A stretch of DNA of 41,338 nucleotides from positions 1 through 41,338 of the IMG/VR virus record IMGVR_UViG_3300036850_000081; one strand, given 5' to 3'. This DNA is from a virus. Both the position numbers and the translations under genes were made by a program. The notes below the pieces were generated by a model. The model made no database searches and was not told where the DNA came from. It worked only from the letters and a program-made list of their open reading frames with translations. This document shows positions 23,849 to 30,910 of this stretch, piece by piece (position 1 is the stretch's first letter; every line of letters starts with the position of its first letter).

Positions 23849-24994
23849 ATCTCCGACTACATCGACCTCGCCATTACGACCGACGCCACCGCCCTCTACG
23901 AGGACGGCATCGAGGCGATCCAGGCGCTCGCCGAACCGGGGTGGGCGCCGAGCCCGATCGAGGAGTGGATCCTCATCGCGGTCGCGCAGATGGCCGTCGA
24001 GGTCGCCGTCCTCGCTGGACAGGTGCCGCTCGCGATCTTCACGTACTTCGGGGAGGCGGTGCTCGGCGTCCCCGCGCTCCAGGCCGCCCAGGCGACCGGC
24101 ACCGCCACGTTCACGATGGTCGACATTGCCGGATACACGGTGCCGGCCGGCGCGCAGCTCGACATCGACGGCGTCGCATTCCTGACGATCGACGATCTCA
24201 CCGTCGCCGCCGGTTCGAGCAGCGCCAATACCAACATCGAGGCCGTCGACGCCGGCACCCAGGCGAACGACCTGACTGGCGCCACCGTGACCCTGGTCGC
24301 ACCGACCTACGTGTTCGTCGAGTCGGTCGCCCTGTCGGGCACCACGGCCGGCGGGACGGACGCCGAGGATCCCACCGACTACGCCGACCGGCTCGCCGAC
24401 GAGCTGCCTACCCTCTCCCCGAAGGCGATCCTCATCGGGGACTTCGAGGCGCTGGCGCGGCGCAACCCGCTCGTCGGCCGGGCGCTGGCGATCGACAACT
24501 ACGACCCCGGGCCGCCCATCGACGCCGCGGCCGAGGGGCACGTCACCGTCGCCGTCCACGACACGGCAGGCGAGGCGCTGGGCTCCTCCCCCAAGGCGGA
24601 CATCGCCGCCGACCTCGAGGCCAACCGGGTGCTCAACATCGCCGTGCACGTCATCGACCCCACCTACACCACGGTCGACGTCAGCTTCACCGCCACCGCC
24701 TACGACGACTTCGACGCCGCCACCGTCGAGACGGCCGCCGAGCAGGCGATCACCGACTTCCTCGACCCCGCCACCTGGGGCAGACCCCCGGGCGGCGACG
24801 CGACCGCCTGGATCAACGAGACCACGCTGCGGCGCAACGACCTCTTCGGCGTCCTGTACGACGTGGAGGGCATCCGGCACGTCACCGCGCTCACCCTCGC
24901 ACTCGGCGGCGGCGCCCAGGACACGGCCGACGTCACCCTCGCCGGGCCCGCCGCCCTACCGCGTGCGGGAGCCATCTCGGGAAGCGTCTCCTGA
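23849..24994 (+). CDS. Baseplate protein J-like (start codon uncertain)
   Basis: Clear J-family features: QVPLAIFTYFGEAVLGVPAL, TFTMVDIAGYTVPAGAQL, GGTDAEDPTDYADRLADELP, ALARRNPLVGRALAID and RNDLFGVLYDVEGI, ending at 24994. Good coding (ISDYIDLAITTDATALYEDG) extends upstream to 23849, but the frame contains no ATG, GTG or TTG between its upstream stop (23840-23842) and ATG 23990. Starting at 23990 would remove about 47 conserved-looking residues. The ATC at 23849 follows GGAAGGGCGG at reasonable spacing and may serve as a rare start; alternatively the true start was lost when the HNH gene inserted, or a base is missing. Full product about 381 residues. Confidence 0.8.
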   Translation: MSDYIDLAITTDATALYEDGIEAIQALAEPGWAPSPIEEWILIAVAQMAVEVAVLAGQVPLAIFTYFGEAVLGVPALQAAQATGTATFTMVDIAGYTVPAGAQLDIDGVAFLTIDDLTVAAGSSSANTNIEAVDAGTQANDLTGATVTLVAPTYVFVESVALSGTTAGGTDAEDPTDYADRLADELPTLSPKAILIGDFEALARRNPLVGRALAIDNYDPGPPIDAAAEGHVTVAVHDTAGEALGSSPKADIAADLEANRVLNIAVHVIDPTYTTVDVSFTATAYDDFDAATVETAAEQAITDFLDPATWGRPPGGDATAWINETTLRRNDLFGVLYDVEGIRHVTALTLALGGGAQDTADVTLAGPAALPRAGAISGSVS

Positions 24995-25587
24995 TGGCTC
25001 GCCCCACGGTCCCCGATGTCGCCGAGCAGCTATACGACGAGCTCGGGGTCAGCCAACCCGCCGATGAGAGCCTCGACTGGCCATTCCTGATCCTGCTCGC
25101 CGGGATCGCGAGCGCGATGGGAGAGCTGCCGTCCATCGTGCGCGACACCGATGATGGCCCCGGCTGGTCGGCGGTCCTTGACCCCCCGCGAGCGCCCGTG
25201 TGGGCGCTGCCTTGGCTGGCGCAGTTCGCCGGCGTGCGACTGACGCCCGGCCTCACAGACGACGAGCACCGAGCCGAAATCACCTCGCCCCCGGCGTTCC
25301 AGCGCGGCACACCGGCGGCGATGATCGCCACCGCCGCCCGGTATCTGACCGGCACCAAGCTGGTCGTGTTCCGTGAGCGTGACGGCTCCGCCTACCGGGT
25401 GAGCATCTCCACCCGCACCGCCGAGACCCCGGACCCGGCGGTCGTCGAGGCGGCGCTGCGTAGACAGAAGCCCGCTGGTCTGATCCTCGCCTACTCGGTC
25501 GCCGATGGCCCCACCTGGCCTGAGCCCACCTCCACGTGGGCGACGGCGACTGGCACCTGGCAAGACGCGATGAGCACCGTCCCCTAG
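24994..25587 (+). CDS. Tail protein I-like (P2 gpI family)
   Basis: 197 residues from ATG 24994 overlapping the J stop. LYDELGVSQPADESLDWPFL, VLDPPRAPVWALPWLAQFAGVRL and RAEITSPPAFQRGTPAAMI match the gpI pattern, in which an A-P-xx-LPWLA segment is followed by an R-x-x-I-x-S-P-xxx-x-R-GT segment. It links the J wedge to the fibre. The Thr/Trp-rich C-terminus (STWATATGTWQDA) probably contacts the fibre encoded next. Confidence 0.85.
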   Translation: MARPTVPDVAEQLYDELGVSQPADESLDWPFLILLAGIASAMGELPSIVRDTDDGPGWSAVLDPPRAPVWALPWLAQFAGVRLTPGLTDDEHRAEITSPPAFQRGTPAAMIATAARYLTGTKLVVFRERDGSAYRVSISTRTAETPDPAVVEAALRRQKPAGLILAYSVADGPTWPEPTSTWATATGTWQDAMSTVP

Positions 25588-25594
25588 GAGCACG

Positions 25595-26443
25595 ATGCCT
25601 GAAACCGCAAGTGCCCGGCTCGGGCTGGTCGGCCCGTCTGCGACCGATCTGGTCAGCCAGGGTGACGACATCATCCGCGCGATCGTCGCGCAACTTGAAG
25701 TCGTCGCCGCCCGCATCGATTACGGCAGCGCCGCGAGTCGCCCGGCTGCAGGGATCGTCAATCGGTTCTACCGTTCGAGCGACACCGGCGTGCTGTCGCT
25801 GGATACCGGCAGCGCATGGATTGACCTCAACCTCAAGGACGCCGCGGCGGCGACCGCGTCGCTGCGCACGCTGGGCACCGGCGCCAAGCAGGCCGCCGCT
25901 GGCTCTCACGCCGCCCAGCACGCCCGTGGCGGCGCAGACGCGATCCCCGGGCTCCCGCCGATCGGCGGGATGCTGCCCTACGCCGGTAACGGCGATCCCG
26001 CTGGCGGGGACTGGCTGCTCGCCGATGGGCGCCTCATCGACCGCACCACTTACTCGGCGTTCTACACCGCCGTCGGGCATATCTACAACGGTGGTGTAGA
26101 CCCCGGCTCCAACAAGGTGCGCATCCCCGACAAGCGCGGTCGCGCCTCCATCGGTGCGGATAACATGGCGACCGCCCAGGGTGCCGCCGGGCGTCTACCC
26201 AACAGCAACCGGGCGCGCGGCGAGAACGGCGGAGAGGAGCGCCACACCCTCACCAGCGCCGAGGTCCCCAACCTCACCGTCGCCACCGGATCCGCGTCGG
26301 TGCCGGAGACCTCGCCGACCGTCACCGTGCTCGCCCAGCCGGGCACCGGCGGGCCCGTCGACCTCACCGCCAGCGGCGGCGGCGGCGCCCACACCAACAT
26401 GCAGCCCTACGAGTGCGATAACTGGCTGGTGCGGGTCCTGTGA
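25595..26443 (+). CDS. Tail fibre with phage collar domain
   Basis: 282 residues; TAGGAG precedes ATG 25595. After an N-terminal helical part, residues 130-190 are a collar domain: GDPAGGDWLLADGRLIDRTT, FYTAVGHIYNGG, then KVRIPDKRGRASIGADNM. The Gly/Pro-rich end closes with HTNMQPYECDNWLVRVL, the usual end of collar-type short fibres where NMQP is invariant. This is the distal fibre on the baseplate and a likely receptor-contact protein. Confidence 0.85.
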   Translation: MPETASARLGLVGPSATDLVSQGDDIIRAIVAQLEVVAARIDYGSAASRPAAGIVNRFYRSSDTGVLSLDTGSAWIDLNLKDAAAATASLRTLGTGAKQAAAGSHAAQHARGGADAIPGLPPIGGMLPYAGNGDPAGGDWLLADGRLIDRTTYSAFYTAVGHIYNGGVDPGSNKVRIPDKRGRASIGADNMATAQGAAGRLPNSNRARGENGGEERHTLTSAEVPNLTVATGSASVPETSPTVTVLAQPGTGGPVDLTASGGGGAHTNMQPYECDNWLVRVL

Positions 26444-26781
26444 GCTACGTCGTCATCTCCCACACCCACGATGAGGAAGCCAGCATCTACCGGCTCATCG
26501 TCGGCCGAGAAGTCACAGACGTCGTCCCCATGCTCGACGAAGACGGCCTGGCCATGCTCGACGAGGACGGCGAGGCGCTCACCGAGCAGCGCGTCATCGC
26601 TTACGAGGACGTCCGCGACTACCTATTCGCCGACGACGACAAGCGCTGGCAGCGGCGCAGCCTCGAGGACGTCGCCCGCGTGCAGCGCGATCTCGTCCGC
26701 GAGGCGATCGACACCGCCTCCGCCGCCCCGCCGGCCACGCTCGAGCCGCGCGCGCTGCCCGGGGTCGGCGAGGCGCTCTGA
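26440..26781 (+). CDS. Hypothetical protein downstream of the fibre
   Basis: 113 residues, GTGA overlap with the fibre. Contains a short internal repeat (MLDEDGLA, MLDEDGEAL) and a helical, charged second half (DDKRWQRRSLEDVARVQRDLV). The position suggests a fibre-assembly chaperone, but nothing in the sequence proves it. Confidence 0.5.
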   Translation: MSYVVISHTHDEEASIYRLIVGREVTDVVPMLDEDGLAMLDEDGEALTEQRVIAYEDVRDYLFADDDKRWQRRSLEDVARVQRDLVREAIDTASAAPPATLEPRALPGVGEAL

Positions 26782-26800
26782 CCCGCGTCATCGGTGGAGA

Positions 26801-27112
26801 ATGCCCGAGACCGCAGAGTCACGCCTGCTGCGCATAGAGCGGGAGGTGGCGATACTCGCCGAGCGCTTCGTCGACCTGCGCGCCCGCGTCAACGATCTCC
26901 AGCCGCTGGCGCTGAGCGTCACCCGCCTGGAGTCCGCCGCCATCACGCTCGAGCGTGAGGTGACCAGCATCCGCACCGACCTGGCCAAGCGCGACAACGA
27001 GGCCTCAACCGACCGCCGCGCAACCCGCACGGCGCTGTGGGGCCTGACGAGTGCGATCGTGGCCACGATCATCGGGGCGATCGTCGCCCTCCTCATCGCG
27101 GCCCCCCACTGA
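26801..27112 (+). CDS. Holin-like protein (coiled coil plus C-terminal membrane helix)
   Basis: 103 residues from ATG 26801 with GGTGGAG upstream. Residues 5-70 are a heptad-rich coiled coil (LLRIEREVAILAERFVDLRA, LEREVTSIRTDLAKRDNEAS). Residues 80-102 are one hydrophobic helix (LWGLTSAIVATIIGAIVALLI). This XhlA-like layout is found next to endolysin genes and in holin complexes. It is the first gene of the lysis block. The stop codon lies in the loop of a 7-bp hairpin. Confidence 0.65.
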   Translation: MPETAESRLLRIEREVAILAERFVDLRARVNDLQPLALSVTRLESAAITLEREVTSIRTDLAKRDNEASTDRRATRTALWGLTSAIVATIIGAIVALLIAAPH

Positions 27113-27119
27113 GGGGGGC
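27101..27119 (+). promoter_or_regulatory. Hairpin enclosing the holin stop codon
   Basis: GCCCCCC (27101-27107) and GGGGGGC (27113-27119) pair perfectly around a 5-base loop ACTGA that contains the TGA stop. No T-run follows. The downstream arm is also the only purine-rich ribosome site before ATG 27132, so the hairpin could couple translation of the next gene to ribosomes reaching this stop. Confidence 0.4.
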
Positions 27120-27131
27120 TGGGGCCCGCCG

Positions 27132-27464
27132 ATGGATCCCCTCGCGCGTCGTCTCCGCGCTCTGTATGCGGAGGATGAGCGGCTCTCCGCTCAGATCGCG
27201 ACATCCGCAGCCTACGTTGAGCGGGTGCGTGTCCGGGCACAGATCGTCGGGCTCGAGAACGGCACGCTCCTGTGGCTGGAGGAACGCGCGCACCTACCGG
27301 ATAGGGAGCGCATTCCATCCGTGCTCGCTGACTCGCTCGGGATCGCACTCTCTTCGGCCAACGACCGCCTGAACCGCCTCTGGAGGGCTGGTGTTGTGGA
27401 ACGCACGCCGATCTTTCCCGCCCGGGCCGGCAGACGGTGCTACAGCTACAGGGTCCCGACATGA
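27132..27464 (+). CDS. Winged-helix-like protein
   Basis: 110 residues from ATG 27132. Residues 1-60 are a charged helix region (LRALYAEDERLSAQIATSAA). Residues 60-110 read as a winged helix: IPSVLADSLGIALSSANDRLNRLWRAGVVERT followed by a basic wing (FPARAGRRCYSYRV). It overlaps the receiver-domain gene by four bases, so the two are translated together and may act as a DNA-binding and sensing pair. The fold is inferred from pattern only. Confidence 0.5.
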   Translation: MDPLARRLRALYAEDERLSAQIATSAAYVERVRVRAQIVGLENGTLLWLEERAHLPDRERIPSVLADSLGIALSSANDRLNRLWRAGVVERTPIFPARAGRRCYSYRVPT

Positions 27465-27946
27465 TGCGCCTGTTGGTGGTCGAGGACGATCCGCTCGAGC
27501 GTGATCTGCTGGCGGCGCTGCTGCGCGACTATGACCTCACGGTCGCGGTGGACGCCGCTGAGGCGCGCCTAGCCTTGGACGGAGCCCCGTTCGATGTGGC
27601 GTTGTGCGACATAGGGCTTCCCGGCGAGTCCGGAATGAGTCTCATGGCCAGCATCCGCCAGCGCTATCCAGGCACCGCCGTCGTGGCCGTCAGCGGCTAC
27701 AGCGACACCGCCACGCTGCTGTCCGCGCTCTATGCCGGCGTGGACAGCTACGTCGTCAAGCCCTACCGCCTTGCCGAGTTGAACGAGGCGATCGAGCTGG
27801 CGCTAAGCAAGGCGGCGCCGCGGGTCAAGTGGGAGATGGGCGCCCGCCAGTCCCAGCGTGCCATCCGTGTGGCACTGCTGGCGGCGATCACGGTGGTGGC
27901 GGTCGACATCCTGGCGGGCCTAGTTCTTCTCGTCCTGCTCTCGTGA
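27461..27946 (+). CDS. Response-regulator receiver domain fused to a membrane helix
   Basis: 161 residues from ATG 27461 (overlaps the previous stop). Residues 1-118 are a complete receiver: acidic pair Asp9/Asp10 in VVEDDP, phosphoacceptor Asp50 in ALCDIGLPG, Ser78 in AVSGYSD and Lys100 in VVKPY. No DNA-binding output domain follows. Instead residues 121-134 are basic and 135-160 are one hydrophobic helix (VALLAAITVVAVDILAGLVL), ending after Ser161. A receiver tethered to the membrane by its C-terminus is unusual and here lies inside a phage lysis block. It could respond to a host histidine kinase or be a decoy phosphate sink; both are inference. Confidence 0.8.
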   Translation: MMRLLVVEDDPLERDLLAALLRDYDLTVAVDAAEARLALDGAPFDVALCDIGLPGESGMSLMASIRQRYPGTAVVAVSGYSDTATLLSALYAGVDSYVVKPYRLAELNEAIELALSKAAPRVKWEMGARQSQRAIRVALLAAITVVAVDILAGLVLLVLLS

Positions 27947-28671
27947 TGCGCTGGGTCCGTCGGCTCGACCTGCAGACCACGTTGATCGTGGTGCTGAGCT
28001 TCGTCCTCGGCGCGCTCGCCGTCACCGGCGTCGTGCTGGCGATCCTCACTCAAGGCAGGCTCGGCCAGCAGGTCGCCCAGCTCGAGCGAGTGACCAAGGA
28101 GAACCGGGCGCTCATCGAGCGCGTCGACGACAACACCCAGCGGATCTTTGAGCTGCGCCGCGCGCAGATCGACGGGCTGCGCGCCAGCCTGACTCGCGCC
28201 TGCCGGTTCACCAACCGCTCCAACCGGGTGGTCGGCGACCTCGTGAACGTCGCGATCGCCCTGCTGAGCGATCCCGCCTATGCAGGTGTCACCGAGCGCC
28301 AGCGCACCATCCTGCTGCGCCAATACCGCCGGTCCCTGCGCGATCTGCGACCCCGTGACTGCAAGGCGCTGGGCGAGCGCGCGGGCGGGCAGCTCCCGCC
28401 CTCATCATCGTTCGCCCTACCGCCCCCGAACCTACAGCGTGCCCGCGCGCCCACGGAAACCCCGGGGACTCCGGGCCCACGCGGCAGGACGGGAGCCCGG
28501 GGACCACGGGGCAAGCCGGGAGCGGACGGGCAACGCGGCCCACGCGGACCGACCGGCCCCATGGGTCCGCCGGGACCGACCATCGATGACCTTGCCGCCC
28601 AGGTGCGCGTCCTGATCTGCGACCTGCTGCGCCAACTGCCGGGCAGCCTCGCGCGCCGTCTGCCGTGCTGA
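27946..28671 (+). CDS. Membrane-anchored coiled-coil protein with collagen-like repeat
   Basis: 241 residues, ATG overlapping the receiver stop (TGATG). Residues 11-34 are a membrane helix (TTLIVVLSFVLGALAVTGVV). Residues 38-100 are coiled coil (LGQQVAQLERVTKENRALIE). A helical part and a Pro/Ser hinge follow, then 13 Gly-X-Y triplets starting at about residue 175 (GTPGPRGRTGARGPRG through GPMGPPGPT), then a short C-terminal helix. The topology suggests an outward rod. In a lysis cassette it might bridge envelope layers; function unknown. Confidence 0.75.
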   Translation: MRWVRRLDLQTTLIVVLSFVLGALAVTGVVLAILTQGRLGQQVAQLERVTKENRALIERVDDNTQRIFELRRAQIDGLRASLTRACRFTNRSNRVVGDLVNVAIALLSDPAYAGVTERQRTILLRQYRRSLRDLRPRDCKALGERAGGQLPPSSSFALPPPNLQRARAPTETPGTPGPRGRTGARGPRGKPGADGQRGPRGPTGPMGPPGPTIDDLAAQVRVLICDLLRQLPGSLARRLPC

Positions 28672-28689
28672 CCTAATCAGGAGGTAGCC

Positions 28690-28818
28690 ATGTCTCCCCC
28701 CGACGACCGGCCCGCGGGCCGAGGCGTCTTCGGTTTCCTGTCCTCGACGGTGTGGGTGGTCGGCCTGATCGTCATTGCCGTCATCGTGGCGCTCGTCCTG
28801 CTCCTCGGCGGCTGCTGA
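28690..28818 (+). CDS. 42-residue membrane protein of the lysis block
   Basis: AGGAGG lies 7 bases before ATG 28690. MSPPDDRPAGRGVFGFLSST is followed by one hydrophobic helix (VWVVGLIVIAVIVALVLLLG) and ends GGC. It overlaps the amidase start (TGATG). The strong ribosome site supports expression. A small holin or antiholin role is possible. Confidence 0.6.
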   Translation: MSPPDDRPAGRGVFGFLSSTVWVVGLIVIAVIVALVLLLGGC

Positions 28819-29876
28819 TGCGCCGCGTTCTCGCTGCGCTCGTCCTGGGCCTCGCGGTCGTCGCGCTGGGTGGCTGTTCGCTCACATCCAAGGAGGAGAA
28901 GAAGAAGAGCGAAACCCAGCAGGGCGGTCAGCAGGGCAAGGGCGTCGTCGTCGTCAACCTCGACGGCTCCGACGCCAACAAGACGCCGGACCACACGCTC
29001 ACCGTCCCCAAGATCGCGGTCAAGCAGCAGGCCCGCCAGAACGAGGACACCGGGGGCAAGGACGAGACCCCGCCCGGCGTGCCCAAGGCTGACATCGAGG
29101 CCGGCCAAGAGCAGCAGAAGCGCCTCGCGCTCAAGGACCTCCTGCCGCTCAACTTGCCGTTCGCCGCGCCATCGACGCCTGGGTGCCGGTCGAACTTCGT
29201 GGCGAACCACAGCTCCCGCAACGGGGTCGCGCCGCACGTGATCTTCATGCACTGGACGGGCTCCGCGAACACCAAGGGCTGGGGGGATGTCAACGCGATC
29301 ACCGCGTGGTTCAACCAGGCCCGGTCGCAGGCGAGCTCCAACTACATCGTGGACGCCGAGGGCAAGTGCAACTACATCGTCCGCGAGGCCGACAAGAGCT
29401 GGACGCAAGCCGCGCTGAACCCGGTCGGCATCAGCTTCGAGATCGTCCACCCCGGCGGGCCGAACGAGCCGTACTGCCCGGGCGCATGCCGACGCAAGGT
29501 GGCGCACGTCATCGCCGGGATCTCCAAGCGCTGGAAGATCCCGCTGCAGCGCGCGATCGTGCGCGACTGCCGCGTCATCCGGCCTGGCATCACTGACCAC
29601 AGGGCGGGTGGGGCGTGCGCCGGCGGACACCCCGACGTGAGTTCGGCTGGGTTCTCCGTGGACCCGATCATCCAGCTCGCCCGCAAGTACGCCGGGCAAG
29701 TCAAGCACCGCTACAAGCCGACCGCCACGGACCGGGTGACGTGCCGGAAGCTCAACTTCTGGAGGACGCATGGCCGACACCATGGCAAGGCCGAGCGCAA
29801 CGCCGTGCGCCGCAAGAAGGCGCTGGCCAGACGCGGCGTGGTCTGTACCCGACGAGGCCCACTGAGGACACGATGA
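28818..29876 (+). CDS. Lipoprotein endolysin: N-acetylmuramoyl-L-alanine amidase
   Basis: 352 residues from ATG 28818. Residues 1-20 are a lipoprotein signal: MRR, a hydrophobic core and lipobox VALGGC with Cys20 as the acylation site. A Lys/Gln-rich linker follows to about residue 115. The amidase_2/PGRP-like domain (about 125-300) shows zinc ligand His145 in FMHWTG, SNYIVDAEGKCNYIVRE, Glu208 in SFEIVHPGG and the second ligand region DHRAGG...GGHPDV (His261, His271). The C-terminal 50 residues are strongly basic. It would cut the peptide from N-acetylmuramic acid. A lipid-anchored endolysin implies export by Sec and activity controlled at the membrane, not by holin release. Confidence 0.8.
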   Translation: MRRVLAALVLGLAVVALGGCSLTSKEEKKKSETQQGGQQGKGVVVVNLDGSDANKTPDHTLTVPKIAVKQQARQNEDTGGKDETPPGVPKADIEAGQEQQKRLALKDLLPLNLPFAAPSTPGCRSNFVANHSSRNGVAPHVIFMHWTGSANTKGWGDVNAITAWFNQARSQASSNYIVDAEGKCNYIVREADKSWTQAALNPVGISFEIVHPGGPNEPYCPGACRRKVAHVIAGISKRWKIPLQRAIVRDCRVIRPGITDHRAGGACAGGHPDVSSAGFSVDPIIQLARKYAGQVKHRYKPTATDRVTCRKLNFWRTHGRHHGKAERNAVRRKKALARRGVVCTRRGPLRTR

Positions 29877-30055
29877 GACTGCCGAGAATCCGCCGCCGAC
29901 CGACGCCAACACTGCGCGACCGGGTCGTGACAGCGGCCACGCCGACCCCGCGCAAGAACGCGATCGTCGCCGTGCTCCTAGCGCTGCTGCCGGTCGCCGC
30001 GCGTCTGATCGCCAGCCGCCGATTCACAACCCCCGACCAGGAGGAATCGAAATGA
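29873..30055 (+). CDS. Small basic membrane protein
   Basis: 60 residues, ATGA overlap with the amidase. The N-terminus is arginine-rich (MRLPRIRRRPTPTLRDR) and residues 29-48 are a hydrophobic helix (NAIVAVLLALLPVAARLI). It probably sits in the inner membrane with the basic end inside. Likely part of the lysis operon; exact role unknown. Confidence 0.55.
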   Translation: MRLPRIRRRPTPTLRDRVVTAATPTPRKNAIVAVLLALLPVAARLIASRRFTTPDQEESK

Positions 30056-30141
30056 TCCACGCGGAAACCCCGCAGCCGGACCCGGACGACCCCGTCCCCG
30101 GCGAGCCGGAGCCTGAGCCGGAGCCCGAACCGGCCGAATAG
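30052..30141 (+). CDS. 29-residue acidic Pro/Glu peptide
   Basis: ATG 30052 overlaps the previous stop and follows GGAGGAA by about 5 bases. MIHAETPQPDPDDP is followed by GEPEPEPEPEPAE. The good ribosome site and last-gene position before the terminator argue for expression. No function can be assigned. Confidence 0.45.
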   Translation: MIHAETPQPDPDDPVPGEPEPEPEPEPAE

Positions 30142-30180
30142 CGTCAACCGGACCAACCCCCCATCCGGAACGACGAACCA

Positions 30181-30212
30181 GAGCGCCCCGGCCGAACCAG
30201 GCCGGGGCGCTC
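30181..30212. terminator. Bidirectional terminator between lysis operon and lipoprotein
   Basis: GAGCGCCCCGGCC (30181-30193) pairs perfectly with GGCCGGGGCGCTC (30200-30212) around a 6-base loop GAACCA. A 13-bp perfect GC stem lies between the end of the rightward late operon and the end of the leftward lipoprotein transcript. It is followed by GTCATTTC on the plus strand, so the T-tract is weak, as is common in high-GC bacteria. Confidence 0.85.
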
Positions 30213-30228
30213 GTCATTTCAGGGCGCC

Positions 30229-30312
30229 CTACTCGTCGTCGATTCGCCATATCATGGTGGTGGCGACGATCGCCGCGAACGTCCCCCCCGTTTTTGAGCG
30301 CGCGCGGCTCAT
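30229..30312 (-). CDS. Possible 27-residue peptide after the lipoprotein
   Basis: On the minus strand the lipoprotein stop overlaps an ATG (30312-30310) that opens MSRARSKTGGTFAAIVATTM and ends WRIDDE. The ATGA overlap and a short hydrophobic centre are the only support. It would be the last gene of the leftward lysogeny transcript. Confidence 0.3.
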   Translation of the reverse strand: MSRARSKTGGTFAAIVATTMIWRIDDE

Positions 30313-30740
30313 TTGCGGTCGAGGCACATCGCCACGGACTTCGTGTAATGCAGCGGGTCCTTGCCCTTGAGCGGGCCAGTCACGGAGTACTTCCCAGCCA
30401 CGTACGCCTCGATTGCGGAGACCCAGGAGATGGCTTCGATGGCATCTGCTTCGGAACGCTCGCGTTGGACGATGATCGCCGTGCCGTTGATCGGGTTCAT
30501 TCCGCGCCACATCGTCGACATGCGCTGTTCGGGGTCCATCGTGCCCTGCTTACGCAGGCAGCCCATCGGACTCGGACGGTGGGGCTTGGGCGAGGTTCGG
30601 CCCATCGGCGCGCTGTGCTCACGATCTGTGACGCGCTGCTCGCTCGCCGACGGCAGGGAATCGCTGGCGCAGCCAGCACTGAACGCGGCGGCCGCGGTGA
30701 TCAGGGCGAGCATGGTGGCTCGCGTACCCTTGGTGTGCAT
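30309..30740 (-). CDS. Secreted lipoprotein, candidate lysogenic-conversion or exclusion gene
   Basis: 143 residues. The first 24 are a lipoprotein signal (MHTKGTRATMLALITAAAAF then SAGC, Cys24). The mature part has a Ser/Pro/His-rich linker and a C-terminal region with two further cysteines (PMGCLRKQG, AMCLDRK) and GMNPINGTAIIVQRE. The start has AGGAGGAG upstream, inside a structured leader. It is the only non-regulatory gene on the minus strand and lies downstream of the repressor in the same orientation. That is the usual place for a gene expressed in the lysogen. Phage lipoproteins in this position often block superinfection, but no family is recognised here. Confidence 0.75.
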   Translation of the reverse strand: MHTKGTRATMLALITAAAAFSAGCASDSLPSASEQRVTDREHSAPMGRTSPKPHRPSPMGCLRKQGTMDPEQRMSTMWRGMNPINGTAIIVQRERSEADAIEAISWVSAIEAYVAGKYSVTGPLKGKDPLHYTKSVAMCLDRK

Positions 30741-30792
30741 GGGAGATATCTCCTCCTGTGCCGGGCCCCGGACGTTGGCGCGTCGCGGGGCC
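30741..30792 (-). promoter_or_regulatory. Structured leader, copy B (lipoprotein 5' region)
   Basis: Read on the minus strand, hairpin I has outer arms GGCCCCG (30792-30786) and CGGGGCC (30770-30764), a bulged C, inner arms GACG and CGTC, and loop CGCCAA. The linker CGGCACA is identical to copy A. Hairpin II again pairs GGAG with CTCC across 7 bases, one base before ATG. Relative to copy A (13930-13981) there are no indels. Two positions in the stems changed together with their partners (G-C to C-G, and G-C to A-T), and one change is in the loop. Confidence 0.65.
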
Positions 30793-30910
30793 GACGGTGG
30801 CCCGAGCGTCGGGGCCCTACAGTCCGCCCCTCGATCAAGTATCGGCCGTTTCGCGCCCGGCCTGAACTACTAGCGTTGATGCGCCAGGTTCTCGGCGACC
30901 GGGAGGATTT

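Noticed and set aside
23395-24990. Long rightward frame covering the HNH and J genes in a third frame
   Set aside because: Its Arg/His/Gly-rich translation is antiframe of J. Only the last part, from ATG 24994, is a real gene (gpI-like).
13930-30792. The two leader copies as inverted recombination sites for flipping the tail module
   Set aside because: Paired changes preserve RNA pairing while primary sequence differs in both stems, which fits RNA structure better than a recombinase core. Inversion would also disrupt late transcription. Kept only as an alternative.
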